A stretch of 64,000 nucleotides of DNA from Candidatus Sysuiplasma acidicola (GTDB lineage Archaea; Thermoplasmatota; Thermoplasmata; Sysuiplasmatales; Sysuiplasmataceae), in assembly GCA_019721035.1 (NCBI GenBank), contig JAHEAA010000007.1:1-64000 (forward strand). The letters are read 5' to 3'. The notes beneath the pieces were generated by a model, which made no database searches, had not been told where the DNA came from, and saw only the letters and a program-made list of their open reading frames with translations. Of the stretch, positions 16,645 to 26,190 are shown piece by piece. Position numbers and translations under genes: made by a program. How positions within the stretch are numbered: the first letter of the stretch is position 1; each line of letters begins with the position of its first letter.

Positions 16645-19600
16645 ATGCATCACAAACATGGAATGGGCGGGGCGCTGCTCGTTGTCTTCCTCCTGCTCTC
16701 TTCCTCATTCGTGTTTTTTTCGCAGAATGCCCAGGGCTCTCCAGCCCCGGCAAGCTCGACCACGACATTCTATCTCCATGACGATCAGCACGGTTTCGGG
16801 CATCCCGGCAAACGCTATGACTGGGCAAACACCTCCCGACCCTACAACCCGCTGAATCCGAATTTCATAAGCAGCAGCTATCAGGGTATATTGCTGAACA
16901 ACTCTCCGCCGTATGATTCATTCCGGTGGATCGCCTATCCGTCGGTAGGCGTTCCAGTTATGTTGAACGGCACCGTTACCGTCAGGCTCTATCTCACACC
17001 GTCGAACACATCCACCGGCATACCCTTCAATTTTACTGTGACGCTACAGAACGATACCGCGGGCCAGGTGCACAAAATCACACAGGGCTCGACTGGCAGC
17101 ATATCCCTGGTACCGAACGAGCAGGTCAACGTGACAATGAATATTTCCCCCCAGCCGTACAGGCTTTCCGCCGGCAGCGGCCTGATTCTGAACGTCACCA
17201 GGACTGACGCGAATTCCCTCGCATCTGTGTATGTGGAGTTCGACTACAATTCCACGCCGTCCAGCTTCAGTGTTTCACTGACGCCGCGTATCTCGGGTGT
17301 GGCGATATCCGCCGGCAGCACCATCTATGACAATCAGAGCTTCACTGTCGGTGCGTCGGTAACGGATGCACTGGGACGCGGGGACATAGCATACGCGACA
17401 CTGTCCGTCGTGAACCAGAGCGACATCACCGTTCTGAGCGGCGTCGGCATGATGCTGTCGTCATACAGCACGTATGCATCGAACTTCACTGCCGTCATCG
17501 GTCCACTCCACTACGGGAAGTACGTTCTTTATGTCACCGCCGGGACGAAGTCGAATCTCTCCGGCGGCAACGAAACATTTCTGCAGAGCTATAATCTGAC
17601 GGTACTGCCGTCGCTGGGCAGCTTTATCGTTTCTTCTCCCGCCGCTTCAACCGCCGGCGCGTCCTTTTCAGTCGAGGCGCAGGCAGTAGCCGACGACGGC
17701 CTGAATATGACCTCATTCAACGGCACGGCGGCCGTGCAGATAGTGAATAGCAGCGGAACGCCTCTGCCGCAATCGCTCTATTCGCCTCACACTGCCGCAT
17801 TCGTCTCGGGTGTTTCGAACATCAGCGCAGTGATCACTGAAGAGGGTAATTTCACCGTCATTTTTTCATCAGGCAGTGCTACGGGAAGCGCTGCAATACA
17901 CGTGTCCGCAGGTCCTGTGAGCAGTATAGCGGTCCGCCCGTCTGTATATTCAATGCTCGCCGGCTCCACGGAGAAATTCACCGCAACAGCCAGTGATGCT
18001 TACGGCAACGTCAACACGACATGGCAGCCTTCATGGAACGTTTCCGGCGGCATAGGCAGCATAAGCCCGAACGGCACCTTCACGGCGACGACCGCCGGAG
18101 TGGGCATGATAACCGCAAGCGACGCAACCACTGGCGTCTCGGGTTATGCGAATGTTTCTGTATCATCAGGATCGCTGTTTTCGCTCCAGATAAACCCGTC
18201 AAACGAGACGGTGCTAGCAGGAGGAAGCTACTTCTTCCAGGTTTCAGGTTTCGATGCCTACGGAAACTATGTTCAGCCTGTGAATGTTGTGTGGTCCACA
18301 AACGCAGGCACGCTGTATGCCAACGGGAGTTTCGCGATGCTCAACGTTACGGCTTCCCTCATGTCAGCCGCGTACGTCGAGGCTTATTCAGCCGGACTCG
18401 ATGCCATCTCGCTGCTGACTGTCGTGCCTTCGGCCTACAGCCCGCAGATAGTCACGCCTGTCGTCAACCTTACAGAACCAGCAGGTCATGCATGGTCTGT
18501 GAACCTCAGTGCATATGTATCAAATCCAGACGATCCGACGGGACAGGGAATGGAATGGTTTCTTTACGGCGGCGCAAAGCTCTTCTATACCCTGGGTTCA
18601 GGCATCTTCGGCAACACTCAGATAACCTTCGTTCCTTACCCTGGCGCTTATGGCCGTGCAAATGCAACGCTTCTGGTCATCAACAGGCAGGGCTACAGTG
18701 CGTCCATGGAATTCAGCATAACGCTGCTGCCCAGGCCCGGATGGATAAACCGTCTCCCGCTTTACATGTCAGTGCGCGGGGGAACTACATACTTGCTCAA
18801 TTACACGTATTTCATCGACTCGTCGCCCTTCGCCGTGAACCAGATACGCGTGAGCACGAACTCGCTGTTTGTCTACGTTTCGGGTCAGTCCCTGAACTAT
18901 CTGTTCCCCGTGACTGCTGTCGGACGTACTTTTCCGATTGTCATTACTGCGACGAACCCGGACAATCTGAGCACCAGCATAATTCAGATTATTTCGGTTG
19001 TTTCAACGGCGCCTCCTTCGCTGGACACCAGAAGTGCCCCTCCATCGTTCATATCTGTCTACAGGGGGCAGAATGTGACGCTCGCGTCTCCGCTTTCCGC
19101 TTATTTCAACAGCGCGCAATATCTGCATTTCAGCATCATTTCCGGGGTAGTGTCAACCTATCTGTCGGGAACCGGCATACTCTACATATCTGCGCCTGAA
19201 AGACCCTCGACATTCAACGGAACGGTTCTGGTCGAGGCGAACAACAGCGCCGGAGGGTATGCTTTTCTCTTCCTGCACGTCGGCATCGTGAATATTGTAA
19301 CTCCTCCGGTGGTTAAACCCATCCCTGTAATCAGTGTTCATTACGCGACGGCCGGAGTCCGTGCGTACACCATTTCGCTCCTTCCCTACGTATCGGACAG
19401 CTACTTACCTCTGTACATGATTTCAGTATTTCCCGGATCCGGATACATCACGTTCAGCAGGAGCAATTTTTCGCTCTCCTTTTCCCTGCCTGCAAACGTT
19501 TCCGGAGGCTCCGTATACAACGGTCCTTACTGGCTCAACACCACTTTGCTCTTAATCGGCGGCCCGCTCTCTGAGATATCCAACGATTCCGTGAGCGTGG

Positions 19601-20661
19601 GACTCGCGGTATACGTATCATCCAATTATCCTCCCGCTGTTATTTCCGGCGTCTCTACGCCGACGTTCATTTCCGTTTCTGAGAATGGCATGAATGCTGC
19701 ACTCAATCTGTCGCGCATCTTCTATTCGCCTCAGAACAGTCCCTTGAGCTATGGCGGAAGTGCCGACAATCTGTCGATTTCAGTTTCGCAGTATGGCCTC
19801 GTGACAATACGTCCTGAGAAGTATTTTGTCGGCAGCGTCAGAGTCGATTTCACCATCGGCTCTGATTACGGCTTTGCAGACTACAGCGTCCTCGTCTACG
19901 TCTATCCGGTTTACATTCCCCCTGTAATAAGCCTCCCTGCGCACATTACGACAAAAACGGCGACATTCGTGGTCAATCTGTCGCGGTACATTACCGATCA
20001 TAATAGCGTACCGCTCACGATAAGCGCTGCAGGAAGTGGTGTGACGGTTGTCGGCTCAGACATGCTCGTTTCTCTGCCGTCCGGTTCGCAGGGGGAGACG
20101 ATCACGCTGTTCTTCACCACACCGCAGGGAACGGTGATTGAAAGAACGATCGGCGTGCAGCTTCTGTCGCCAGTGCCAAACGTGTACGCCCTCCTGTTCT
20201 ACGGCCTACTCTTCATCGTGATTCTATTTGCGGCCCTGCTCACATACAAACGGCTCGTTCCGCACAGATTCCAGCTCAACTCCGTTCTGCTCATTCACAA
20301 TGACGGCAGGCTGATCGCATATGGCCACAGGGAGGACTACAGGGGAATGGACAGAGATCTCGTAGTGGGTATGTTCACTGCAATCCAGGACTTCGTCTCC
20401 ACTTCCTTCCCCGAGATGGACGGCTCCCATTCCCTGAACAGGATTGAGCTTGGCGATTACAGCATTGCCGTCGAGCGCGGCAGGATAGTGTTTATTCTTT
20501 CAATCTATTCGGGCGAAACGCCGAAAGGGTGGAGTGAAAAACTGCGCGCTACCATTGACGGTATTGAGAGGACATACCAGAACCTCGACGCCTGGGACGG
20601 AAAGCAGGAGGGCATAGAGGGCATAGGGGCAATAATCTCGGCTCTGTTCCAGAGCAGATGA
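16645..20661 (+). CDS. Giant membrane-anchored surface protein with cytoplasmic roadblock/longin-like domain
   Basis: The 1338-residue protein starts with a signal peptide (hydrophobic GALLVVFLLLSSSFVFF). A long ectodomain of about 1160 residues follows, rich in Ser, Thr, Asn-x-Ser/Thr and Ig/cadherin-like beta repeats. One transmembrane helix (YALLFYGLLFIVILFAALL) leads to a C-terminal domain of about 155 residues. That domain begins SVLLIHNDGRLIAYG and continues with DLVVGMFTAIQDFVSTSF, LGDYSIAVERGRIVFIL and NLDAWDG. The pattern of strand-turn-strand, helix and strands suggests a roadblock/longin-type fold, a class known to bind small GTPases, but this is my inference. The start at 16645 has gaggag 8 bases upstream. 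It follows a Ras-like GTPase gene, so it may be a receptor acting on it. Confidence 0.8.
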   Translation: MHHKHGMGGALLVVFLLLSSSFVFFSQNAQGSPAPASSTTTFYLHDDQHGFGHPGKRYDWANTSRPYNPLNPNFISSSYQGILLNNSPPYDSFRWIAYPSVGVPVMLNGTVTVRLYLTPSNTSTGIPFNFTVTLQNDTAGQVHKITQGSTGSISLVPNEQVNVTMNISPQPYRLSAGSGLILNVTRTDANSLASVYVEFDYNSTPSSFSVSLTPRISGVAISAGSTIYDNQSFTVGASVTDALGRGDIAYATLSVVNQSDITVLSGVGMMLSSYSTYASNFTAVIGPLHYGKYVLYVTAGTKSNLSGGNETFLQSYNLTVLPSLGSFIVSSPAASTAGASFSVEAQAVADDGLNMTSFNGTAAVQIVNSSGTPLPQSLYSPHTAAFVSGVSNISAVITEEGNFTVIFSSGSATGSAAIHVSAGPVSSIAVRPSVYSMLAGSTEKFTATASDAYGNVNTTWQPSWNVSGGIGSISPNGTFTATTAGVGMITASDATTGVSGYANVSVSSGSLFSLQINPSNETVLAGGSYFFQVSGFDAYGNYVQPVNVVWSTNAGTLYANGSFAMLNVTASLMSAAYVEAYSAGLDAISLLTVVPSAYSPQIVTPVVNLTEPAGHAWSVNLSAYVSNPDDPTGQGMEWFLYGGAKLFYTLGSGIFGNTQITFVPYPGAYGRANATLLVINRQGYSASMEFSITLLPRPGWINRLPLYMSVRGGTTYLLNYTYFIDSSPFAVNQIRVSTNSLFVYVSGQSLNYLFPVTAVGRTFPIVITATNPDNLSTSIIQIISVVSTAPPSLDTRSAPPSFISVYRGQNVTLASPLSAYFNSAQYLHFSIISGVVSTYLSGTGILYISAPERPSTFNGTVLVEANNSAGGYAFLFLHVGIVNIVTPPVVKPIPVISVHYATAGVRAYTISLLPYVSDSYLPLYMISVFPGSGYITFSRSNFSLSFSLPANVSGGSVYNGPYWLNTTLLLIGGPLSEISNDSVSVGLAVYVSSNYPPAVISGVSTPTFISVSENGMNAALNLSRIFYSPQNSPLSYGGSADNLSISVSQYGLVTIRPEKYFVGSVRVDFTIGSDYGFADYSVLVYVYPVYIPPVISLPAHITTKTATFVVNLSRYITDHNSVPLTISAAGSGVTVVGSDMLVSLPSGSQGETITLFFTTPQGTVIERTIGVQLLSPVPNVYALLFYGLLFIVILFAALLTYKRLVPHRFQLNSVLLIHNDGRLIAYGHREDYRGMDRDLVVGMFTAIQDFVSTSFPEMDGSHSLNRIELGDYSIAVERGRIVFILSIYSGETPKGWSEKLRATIDGIERTYQNLDAWDGKQEGIEGIGAIISALFQSR

Positions 20662-20799
20662 TGTCATCAATCACCCTCCGCCCGTTCCGTTTAGCTCAAA
20701 ATGCGAACATAGCCAGAGTACGCTGTTATTTGCAAGAATGATATTCATATTACATCCCTTTAATACATGCATCCTGCCTTGAAGTATACAGGGACAGGA

Positions 20800-21009
20800 A
20801 TGGGCAGAGAAGAAACAGTCCTCAAGATGGCGCATCGTTTCCTCCTCGAAATTAACGAAGGGGAAATGGACAAAGCCGTGGATGACGGTTTAATACTGCT
20901 CAGACTGATGTCCGGTGATCCTGACGGGTTGAATGCAACGACGATGGTTTTGCCTACTCCTCCCCCTCGCAAGGCAAATAACAGTCAAGTTGCCCCCTTC
21001 GTCAGGTGA
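20800..21009 (+). CDS. Small hypothetical protein
   Basis: A 69-residue frame that begins MGREETVLKMAHRFLLEING-like charged helix sequence and ends with a Pro/basic tail (PTPPPRKANNSQ). A TATA-like ctttaatac at about 20757-20765 precedes the ATG at 20800. No family is recognised. The composition of the first 50 residues is protein-like, but the evidence is only promoter position and frame length. A longer version from 20767 is possible. Confidence 0.4.
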   Translation: MGREETVLKMAHRFLLEINEGEMDKAVDDGLILLRLMSGDPDGLNATTMVLPTPPPRKANNSQVAPFVR

Positions 21010-21109
21010 GCCGGCCGGTGCCTGTCCCGTTAAACTCATGTCTGCCACGATGCGTTCCATGCTGCGCCGGTGGCAATCCTGAAATAAGCAGCCCGATTTT
21101 CAGTGCATC

Positions 21110-21658
21110 ATGTGTATACTCACCGATTCTGAAATAACATCGATGGCATCTTCCGGCCTGCTGATATCGGACGGTTTCAGCGGATCCTCTGTCACGCCAA
21201 ACGGTTATGACCTCAGGATTCAGACGATGCTCCTTCCAGAAACTGCGCATGAAACATCGCACGATGCGGAAATACCTCCTCATTCCTGGTTTGTCGTCTC
21301 GACGCTCGAGAAGATCACACTTCCGGGCAACATCTCGGCACAGCTGTGGATCAGAAGCAGCTACGCGAGGAAGGGCTTATTCGGCAGCTTCGGAAAGGTT
21401 GATGCCGGTTTCTCCGGAACACTCACGCTTTCATTCTTCAACGCGTCTTCGAAGTCAATCAGGCTTGCCGGCGGAGAGAGGGTGGCCCAGATAGTATTCG
21501 AGCGGCTGTGCTCAAACACCGACCGGGATTATGCCTCGAGATCCGGGAATTACCAGAACCAGGCAGGCATCACTCTCGAACCGCCCGAACGGGCTCCGGT
21601 CAGGACATCTTCGTCAGGAGCAGATGGTAAATCCCTTCCGCCGGAGAGTAGCTCTTGA
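21110..21658 (+). CDS. dcd: dCTP deaminase / dUTPase-like protein
   Basis: A 182-residue trimeric-dUTPase-fold protein. It starts MCILTDSEI, has TPNGYDLRIQTM, the catalytic region WIRSSYARKGLF, the VDAGFSGTLTLSFFN strand and GGERVAQIVFERL. These are the marks of dCTP deaminases, some of which are bifunctional and also hydrolyse dUTP. It supplies dUMP for thymidylate synthesis and limits dUTP. The C-terminal tail (ERAPVRTSSSG) is Ser-rich, and its last 59 bases overlap the convergent trm5 gene. Confidence 0.85.
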   Translation: MCILTDSEITSMASSGLLISDGFSGSSVTPNGYDLRIQTMLLPETAHETSHDAEIPPHSWFVVSTLEKITLPGNISAQLWIRSSYARKGLFGSFGKVDAGFSGTLTLSFFNASSKSIRLAGGERVAQIVFERLCSNTDRDYASRSGNYQNQAGITLEPPERAPVRTSSSGADGKSLPPESSS

Positions 21659-22595
21659 CCTTCCTGACGTCGACGACCCGCAACCTGTCGATCGAGTGCT
21701 CCAGCGAAGAAGCTCTTTCCGCAATACCGGCATTTTCTGCTCTTTCGTAATAGTGTATGAAACCCTCTTTTCTGAGCATGGACAGCGCCTTTCCGATGAA
21801 GCGCTCCCCGTCCTGGGGGAGATTCATTAATATCCTGTCAAACGGCACGTCAGGCTCGACCGTCATGCTGTCCCTGAGGTGACACTCGATGTTGGCAATC
21901 CTGTTGAGTTCCGCGTTCTCTTTCAGGTATGACAGCGCATACGGGTTGATGTCAAACGCCGTGACAGTACCGTTCACGTCCGCCCTTGCCGCCGATATGC
22001 TGAACGGTCCAACGCCGGCGAACATGTCGAGTATCCGTTCACCCGGTGCAATGGCTGAAGCGACTCTCTTTCTCTCAACCGCAAGCCGCGGCGAGTAGAA
22101 TGTTTTCGCCACGTCCAGTCTGAATTTGAGGCCGTACTCCGAAACCGATGTCTCTGTGCCGCCACTGCCGGCAATCAGTGTCAGTTTTCTTATCCTGTAC
22201 TCACCATGGACACCGTCGTCGCGAAATACGCTGTCAAGGCTGCGGTTTGCCTTCAGTATGGCATCGCCTATCTCGTGATGCCTGTCTGAAAGTTCGGGTT
22301 GCAGCCTGATCAGCGCCTTCGTTCCCAGGACGTCAAACGAGGCCGGAAGACTGTCCGTCCATGCCCCTGGGCCTAACAGTTCCCGGTATCCACCTTTCAC
22401 CTGTCTCTTCTCCCTGAAGACTGCGAAACACTGCTCCCATCCCTCTCTGCGCGGGGGAAAATCGGTCACAGGTATGACCACTCCTTTTTCATCCTTCAAC
22501 AGCAAAAGCCTGCTGTCGATAGCTCCTGTCCTGATAAGCTCACGTCTTGCTTTTTCCGCCTCCGAAAGCGATACTCTAATGCCCCTGGTGTACAT
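21600..22595 (-). CDS. trm5: tRNA (guanine37-N1)-methyltransferase Trm5
   Basis: This enzyme methylates G37 next to the anticodon, protecting the reading frame. The 331-residue protein has the archaeal Trm5 layout: an N-terminal recognition domain, then the class I SAM-binding domain with ILDMFAGVGPFSI, AFDINPYAL and the active-site LMNLPQDGERF, ending in a conserved KVKSYSPAEG. The ATG at 22595 (MYTRGIRVSL) is preferred over 22655, which would overlap dph5. It is divergent from dph5 with 15 bases between starts, so the two promoters must lie in each other's coding sequence. Confidence 0.9.
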   Translation of the reverse strand: MYTRGIRVSLSEAEKARRELIRTGAIDSRLLLLKDEKGVVIPVTDFPPRREGWEQCFAVFREKRQVKGGYRELLGPGAWTDSLPASFDVLGTKALIRLQPELSDRHHEIGDAILKANRSLDSVFRDDGVHGEYRIRKLTLIAGSGGTETSVSEYGLKFRLDVAKTFYSPRLAVERKRVASAIAPGERILDMFAGVGPFSISAARADVNGTVTAFDINPYALSYLKENAELNRIANIECHLRDSMTVEPDVPFDRILMNLPQDGERFIGKALSMLRKEGFIHYYERAENAGIAERASSLEHSIDRLRVVDVRKVKSYSPAEGIYHLLLTKMS

Positions 22596-22610
22596 CTGTG
22601 AGGCGTAAAA

Positions 22611-23411
22611 ATGGGAAGGCTTGTATTTGTAGGTGCGGGGCTCGGCGGACCGCAATCACTGACGCCGCAGGCACTTGACGTGCTGAAAGACTCCGCCTGC
22701 GTCTATCTTGAGACATATACGACATTGCTTCCGGAAGATTTCCCTGGACAGCTTTCTTCCATGATCGGGAAGCGCGTGCGTGTGGTCGGAAGGAAGGAAG
22801 TCGAGGACGGCAGCATCATACTGGAGTCTGCTTCTGCCGGAAAGTGCGCCCTGGTTGTGGGCGGCGATGCAATGTCTGCAACCACCCACGTCTCTCTGCG
22901 TATCGAAGCGGCCAGACGCGGCATAGGAACGGAAATGGTGTTCGGCCAGTCGATTTTCACTGCAGCACCGTCGCTCCTGGGACTGCAGCAGTACAGATTT
23001 GGAAGGACTGTTTCAATGCCCCTCTTCACCGAACGGTTCAGGCCGTCGAGTCCGCTCGAGATGGTGGAAGCAAACCTTAACGCGAATCTCCACACGCTCC
23101 TTCTGCTCGATATAGATGCGGACAGCAATTACTTCATGGCACCGCGCACATGCTTCGAACAGCTGCTTGAGCTTTCGCAAAAGGCCGGGCATACTCTCCT
23201 GAACGGAGACACACTGGCATGCACCGTGTCCAGAGCCGGAAGCGCTGGCTCTGAAACGCATGCCGGCAGCATATCCAGACTTATGGATATCGACACAGGC
23301 GCGCCTCCTCACTGCGTCGTCGTGCCATCCAGGCTGCACTTCGAAGAGGCTGACGCGCTGGTCCTCTTTTCCGGCGCCCGGCGAGATGAAGTTTCCGGCT
23401 TTACTGTCTGA
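22611..23411 (+). CDS. dph5: Diphthine synthase
   Basis: This SAM-dependent methyltransferase trimethylates the precursor of diphthamide on elongation factor 2. The 266-residue protein starts MGRLVFVGAGLGGPQSLTPQ and has YLETYTTLLP, VGGDAMSATTHVSLR and SIFTAAPSLLGLQQYRFG, all conserved in archaeal Dph5. It has the SUMT/diphthine synthase fold and full length. It is divergent from trm5 and convergent with the FtsZ-like gene. Confidence 0.94.
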   Translation: MGRLVFVGAGLGGPQSLTPQALDVLKDSACVYLETYTTLLPEDFPGQLSSMIGKRVRVVGRKEVEDGSIILESASAGKCALVVGGDAMSATTHVSLRIEAARRGIGTEMVFGQSIFTAAPSLLGLQQYRFGRTVSMPLFTERFRPSSPLEMVEANLNANLHTLLLLDIDADSNYFMAPRTCFEQLLELSQKAGHTLLNGDTLACTVSRAGSAGSETHAGSISRLMDIDTGAPPHCVVVPSRLHFEEADALVLFSGARRDEVSGFTV

Positions 23412-23426
23412 ATGCCTGTCCGGCGC

Positions 23427-24284
23427 TCATTCGGAAAGCATGAATGCTCCGATCCTGTTCTGTCCTTCCGCATTCCTTTTTCCGGCCCAGACAGTGATTG
23501 TTTCAGCGCTGCATTTCCTTTCCAGTTCCTCCGCTATCCTGACTGCACTCTCCGCAGGAGCAGAGGCGGTTTCAACAAACAGGCACACCATGCCTCCTCT
23601 GCCCGATGCATCATGCATCTGCGCCAGAAGCGCGTGTGCTGTCTTCTTCTCCCACCCTTCTCCAGTCGAGTGATCGACAGAATAGGTGCATCTGTAATGT
23701 TTTCCTGTGAGTCCTTTCGTCCATTCTGCGTCTGCGTGCTTCACAAGCTCTATCAAAGGCGACGAGACTATCCTGTTCATCACTGGCAGGGCCTGCGTCA
23801 TTTTCATGCCTGGCGTGCTTTCCAGCACTATATTGTTCTCGAACGCCGCAGTCAGATTCGCGCTTGCCTGCAGTCTGTCGAGATCTCTTCTGGCTTCCGC
23901 CCTTCTCATGCCGCCCTCAACGCCAAATGGAAGAGCTACGGAGGCAATGACCGGAACAGACAGCGCAGCGGCTGCCTTTGAAACCACGGCGGCTCCCGAG
24001 CCGCCGGCAAATCCTCCCAGGCCGGCAACTACGAATGCTGCGTCGCGACCCTTGAGCAAGGAACGCATCGTCCTGACAAACGGCACATCTGCATATTTGA
24101 GCAGCCGCGGTTCCATCTCCCTTACGGACAGCGTGCCGGCATCGAGCTGTATGTCTGCTCCGTATGAATCCACGCTGACGCAATCCAGCTTCCTCAACTC
24201 CCTGCCGATGTTTTTTCCGCTTCCTCCGCAGCAGAAGAGCAGTGGACGCAGGCTGCTGCTTTCCCTTATCTCTATTCTGCTCAT
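23427..24284 (-). CDS. Divergent FtsZ/tubulin-superfamily protein
   Basis: A 285-residue protein with an N-terminal CCGGSGKNIGREL (compare FtsZ GVGGGGGNAV) and a tubulin signature variant GLGGFAGGSGAAV at residues 88-100 (usual GGGTGSG). The VASVALPFGVEGGMRRAEA strand and helix match FtsZ VAVVTKPF-x-EG. It is shorter than FtsZ (about 350-400), and the region after residue 160 lacks the NxDxxD catalytic T7 loop needed for GTP hydrolysis in polymers. It may bind nucleotide without making normal filaments. The start is an ATG at 24284; it is divergent from the antiporter gene. Its role in division is unproven. Confidence 0.72.
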   Translation of the reverse strand: MSRIEIRESSSLRPLLFCCGGSGKNIGRELRKLDCVSVDSYGADIQLDAGTLSVREMEPRLLKYADVPFVRTMRSLLKGRDAAFVVAGLGGFAGGSGAAVVSKAAAALSVPVIASVALPFGVEGGMRRAEARRDLDRLQASANLTAAFENNIVLESTPGMKMTQALPVMNRIVSSPLIELVKHADAEWTKGLTGKHYRCTYSVDHSTGEGWEKKTAHALLAQMHDASGRGGMVCLFVETASAPAESAVRIAEELERKCSAETITVWAGKRNAEGQNRIGAFMLSE

Positions 24285-24418
24285 CCTGAATGCATAACCT
24301 TCCTGATTGTGCGCCTTTTTTCACGAGGCATGTGGCGTGGCTATTCGCTTATCAGAAATGAAATTTTTGATATTAGTTTTATAAAAGAATCATGACCTGA
24401 AGAATACGAGGCACTCAT

Positions 24419-26164
24419 TTGAGCTCGCTTGGATATGATGGAATAGCCGTACTGTTCGCCGCAGCGGCTATTGTGAGCATTGTCTTCAGGAAGATGCGAC
24501 AGCCGCTCATCCTGGGTTATATAGTCGCAGGCGTGCTCTCTGCATCGTTTCTGACTGCCGACATCAGACTGATATCGCTCATGTCTGACCTCGGCATAAC
24601 ACTGCTTGCATTCACTATGGGCATGGAGCTCAGTCTGAATGTGCTGAAGGAAATTGGCAAGAAGGTAATCGTGGCCGGCATCATAGAAGTGCTGCTTATG
24701 CTCCCGATCGGGTATATAGTGTCCCTTACGCTGGGATGGTCGCCGGAGACGGCAATCTTTTTCGCATCTGCCTTCGCCCTTACCAGCACAACTGTGGTAA
24801 CCAAGACGATGAGAGACTGCCGGGAGTCGATCAAGTCATATTCAGACCTCGTCCTTGGCCTGCTTGTTGTCGAAGATCTGCTCACCGTCGGACTGCTGGC
24901 TATACTGTCGAGCATAACTTCACATCAGGCATTCGGTGTGATACAGCTGCTGGAAATCATGGGAGGCATGGCATTCTTTGCCGTTGTCAGTCTGATCCTT
25001 GCCATAAATGTGATACCCAGGGCGATCAACCACATAGTGAATTTCGGAAGCGACGAAATAATTGTCATAACTTCAATGGGGCTCTGTTTTGCGCTGGCGC
25101 TCTTCGCCAATGAACTCGGCTTCTCATTTGTCATCGGTGCATTCATAGTGGGTGTAGCCGTGGCCGAATCCGACCACAAGGACAGGATACATTCTAGGAT
25201 GGTGCCCATCAGGGACATCTTTCTGGCGGTGTTTTTCGTGTCCATAGGCACCCTTATCCAGACATCCTACCTCATCACGTTGCTGCCTATTGCGCTGCTG
25301 CTTGGCGTCGTGTTCATCGTCTGGAAGTTTGTATCGGTCACGCTGGGATTTACATTCACCGGATTCGGTCTCCGTAACGCTTCATACGTCGGCATTGCAG
25401 CCGGCGCCATCGGTGAATTCTCGTTTGTAATCGGCAGGCTGGGTCTGCAGTTCGGCTTCCTCACTCAGGAGATATACACACTTATCGTGCTGATTTCCGC
25501 AGTGACCATTGTCATTTTGCCGCAGACCATCAGGAGAAACGAACGCATCTATAACGCGGTCAAATCTAGAACCCCGGGCGCCGTCGTACTTTATGCACTC
25601 GCAATCAGGACTTTCGTGGGTAATCTTCTTAAACAGATATCCGGCCCTCTGAAGATGGAAAAACCATCCAGGGCGCTCCTCCTGACGTTCGGCCTCAATA
25701 TCATGGTGGTCGTCTCCATTCTCGTCATGACAAAGTATTTCATTTCATACGCCGGATCCATCTCATCCGGCGCATTACTGAACCTGACGCTTCTGATGCT
25801 CGGCTATCTGGTCGCTGTAGTGCTTCTACTCTACTCCTCACTCCATACACTGATCATGGAGACAGAAAGATTCTTCGGCGACAGGGACATGGAATCATCT
25901 TTTTCGGCAAAGCTCCTCAAACGCCTGCTGCAGGCGGTGTATATGATTGTCGGCTATCTGGTCATCGCATCTTCGGTTACATCTGTTTTCTATTTTGCTC
26001 CGGTTACCGTCCTGATATCTGTGGCTGCGTCAGCTGCGATCATCTTTCTCCTCTGGAAGGGAATATCGGATATCAGCATATCCATACCGGGGAGCAAGGA
26101 AAGGGGAAAGAGGAATACAGAGAAATCTGAAAATGAAATGCTCATTGAACTCATGCTGCGCTGA
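24419..26164 (+). CDS. Kef-type cation:proton antiporter (CPA2)
   Basis: A 581-residue polytopic membrane protein. The first 380 residues follow the CPA2 Na+/H+ exchanger fold, with LGYIVAGVL, LGITLLAFTMGMELSLNVLK, the ion-site region VEDLLTVGLLAIL and FVIGAFIVGVAVAES. The last about 190 residues hold further hydrophobic helices instead of the RCK/TrkA-N domain of KefB/C, so it may be regulated differently. It should exchange K+ or Na+ for protons, useful for pH control in an acidophile. No ATG is available in frame; the TTG at 24419 follows a TATA-like gttttataaaag (about 24375-24386). Confidence 0.88.
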   Translation: MSSLGYDGIAVLFAAAAIVSIVFRKMRQPLILGYIVAGVLSASFLTADIRLISLMSDLGITLLAFTMGMELSLNVLKEIGKKVIVAGIIEVLLMLPIGYIVSLTLGWSPETAIFFASAFALTSTTVVTKTMRDCRESIKSYSDLVLGLLVVEDLLTVGLLAILSSITSHQAFGVIQLLEIMGGMAFFAVVSLILAINVIPRAINHIVNFGSDEIIVITSMGLCFALALFANELGFSFVIGAFIVGVAVAESDHKDRIHSRMVPIRDIFLAVFFVSIGTLIQTSYLITLLPIALLLGVVFIVWKFVSVTLGFTFTGFGLRNASYVGIAAGAIGEFSFVIGRLGLQFGFLTQEIYTLIVLISAVTIVILPQTIRRNERIYNAVKSRTPGAVVLYALAIRTFVGNLLKQISGPLKMEKPSRALLLTFGLNIMVVVSILVMTKYFISYAGSISSGALLNLTLLMLGYLVAVVLLLYSSLHTLIMETERFFGDRDMESSFSAKLLKRLLQAVYMIVGYLVIASSVTSVFYFAPVTVLISVAASAAIIFLLWKGISDISISIPGSKERGKRNTEKSENEMLIELMLR

Positions 26165-26190
26165 GGCCCAGGGGCAGCCATGGTTTGCGC

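Noticed and set aside
18021-19199. Plus-strand 392-residue frame inside the giant surface gene
   Set aside because: It is an out-of-frame shadow, rich in Arg, Cys and His, of the repetitive ectodomain.
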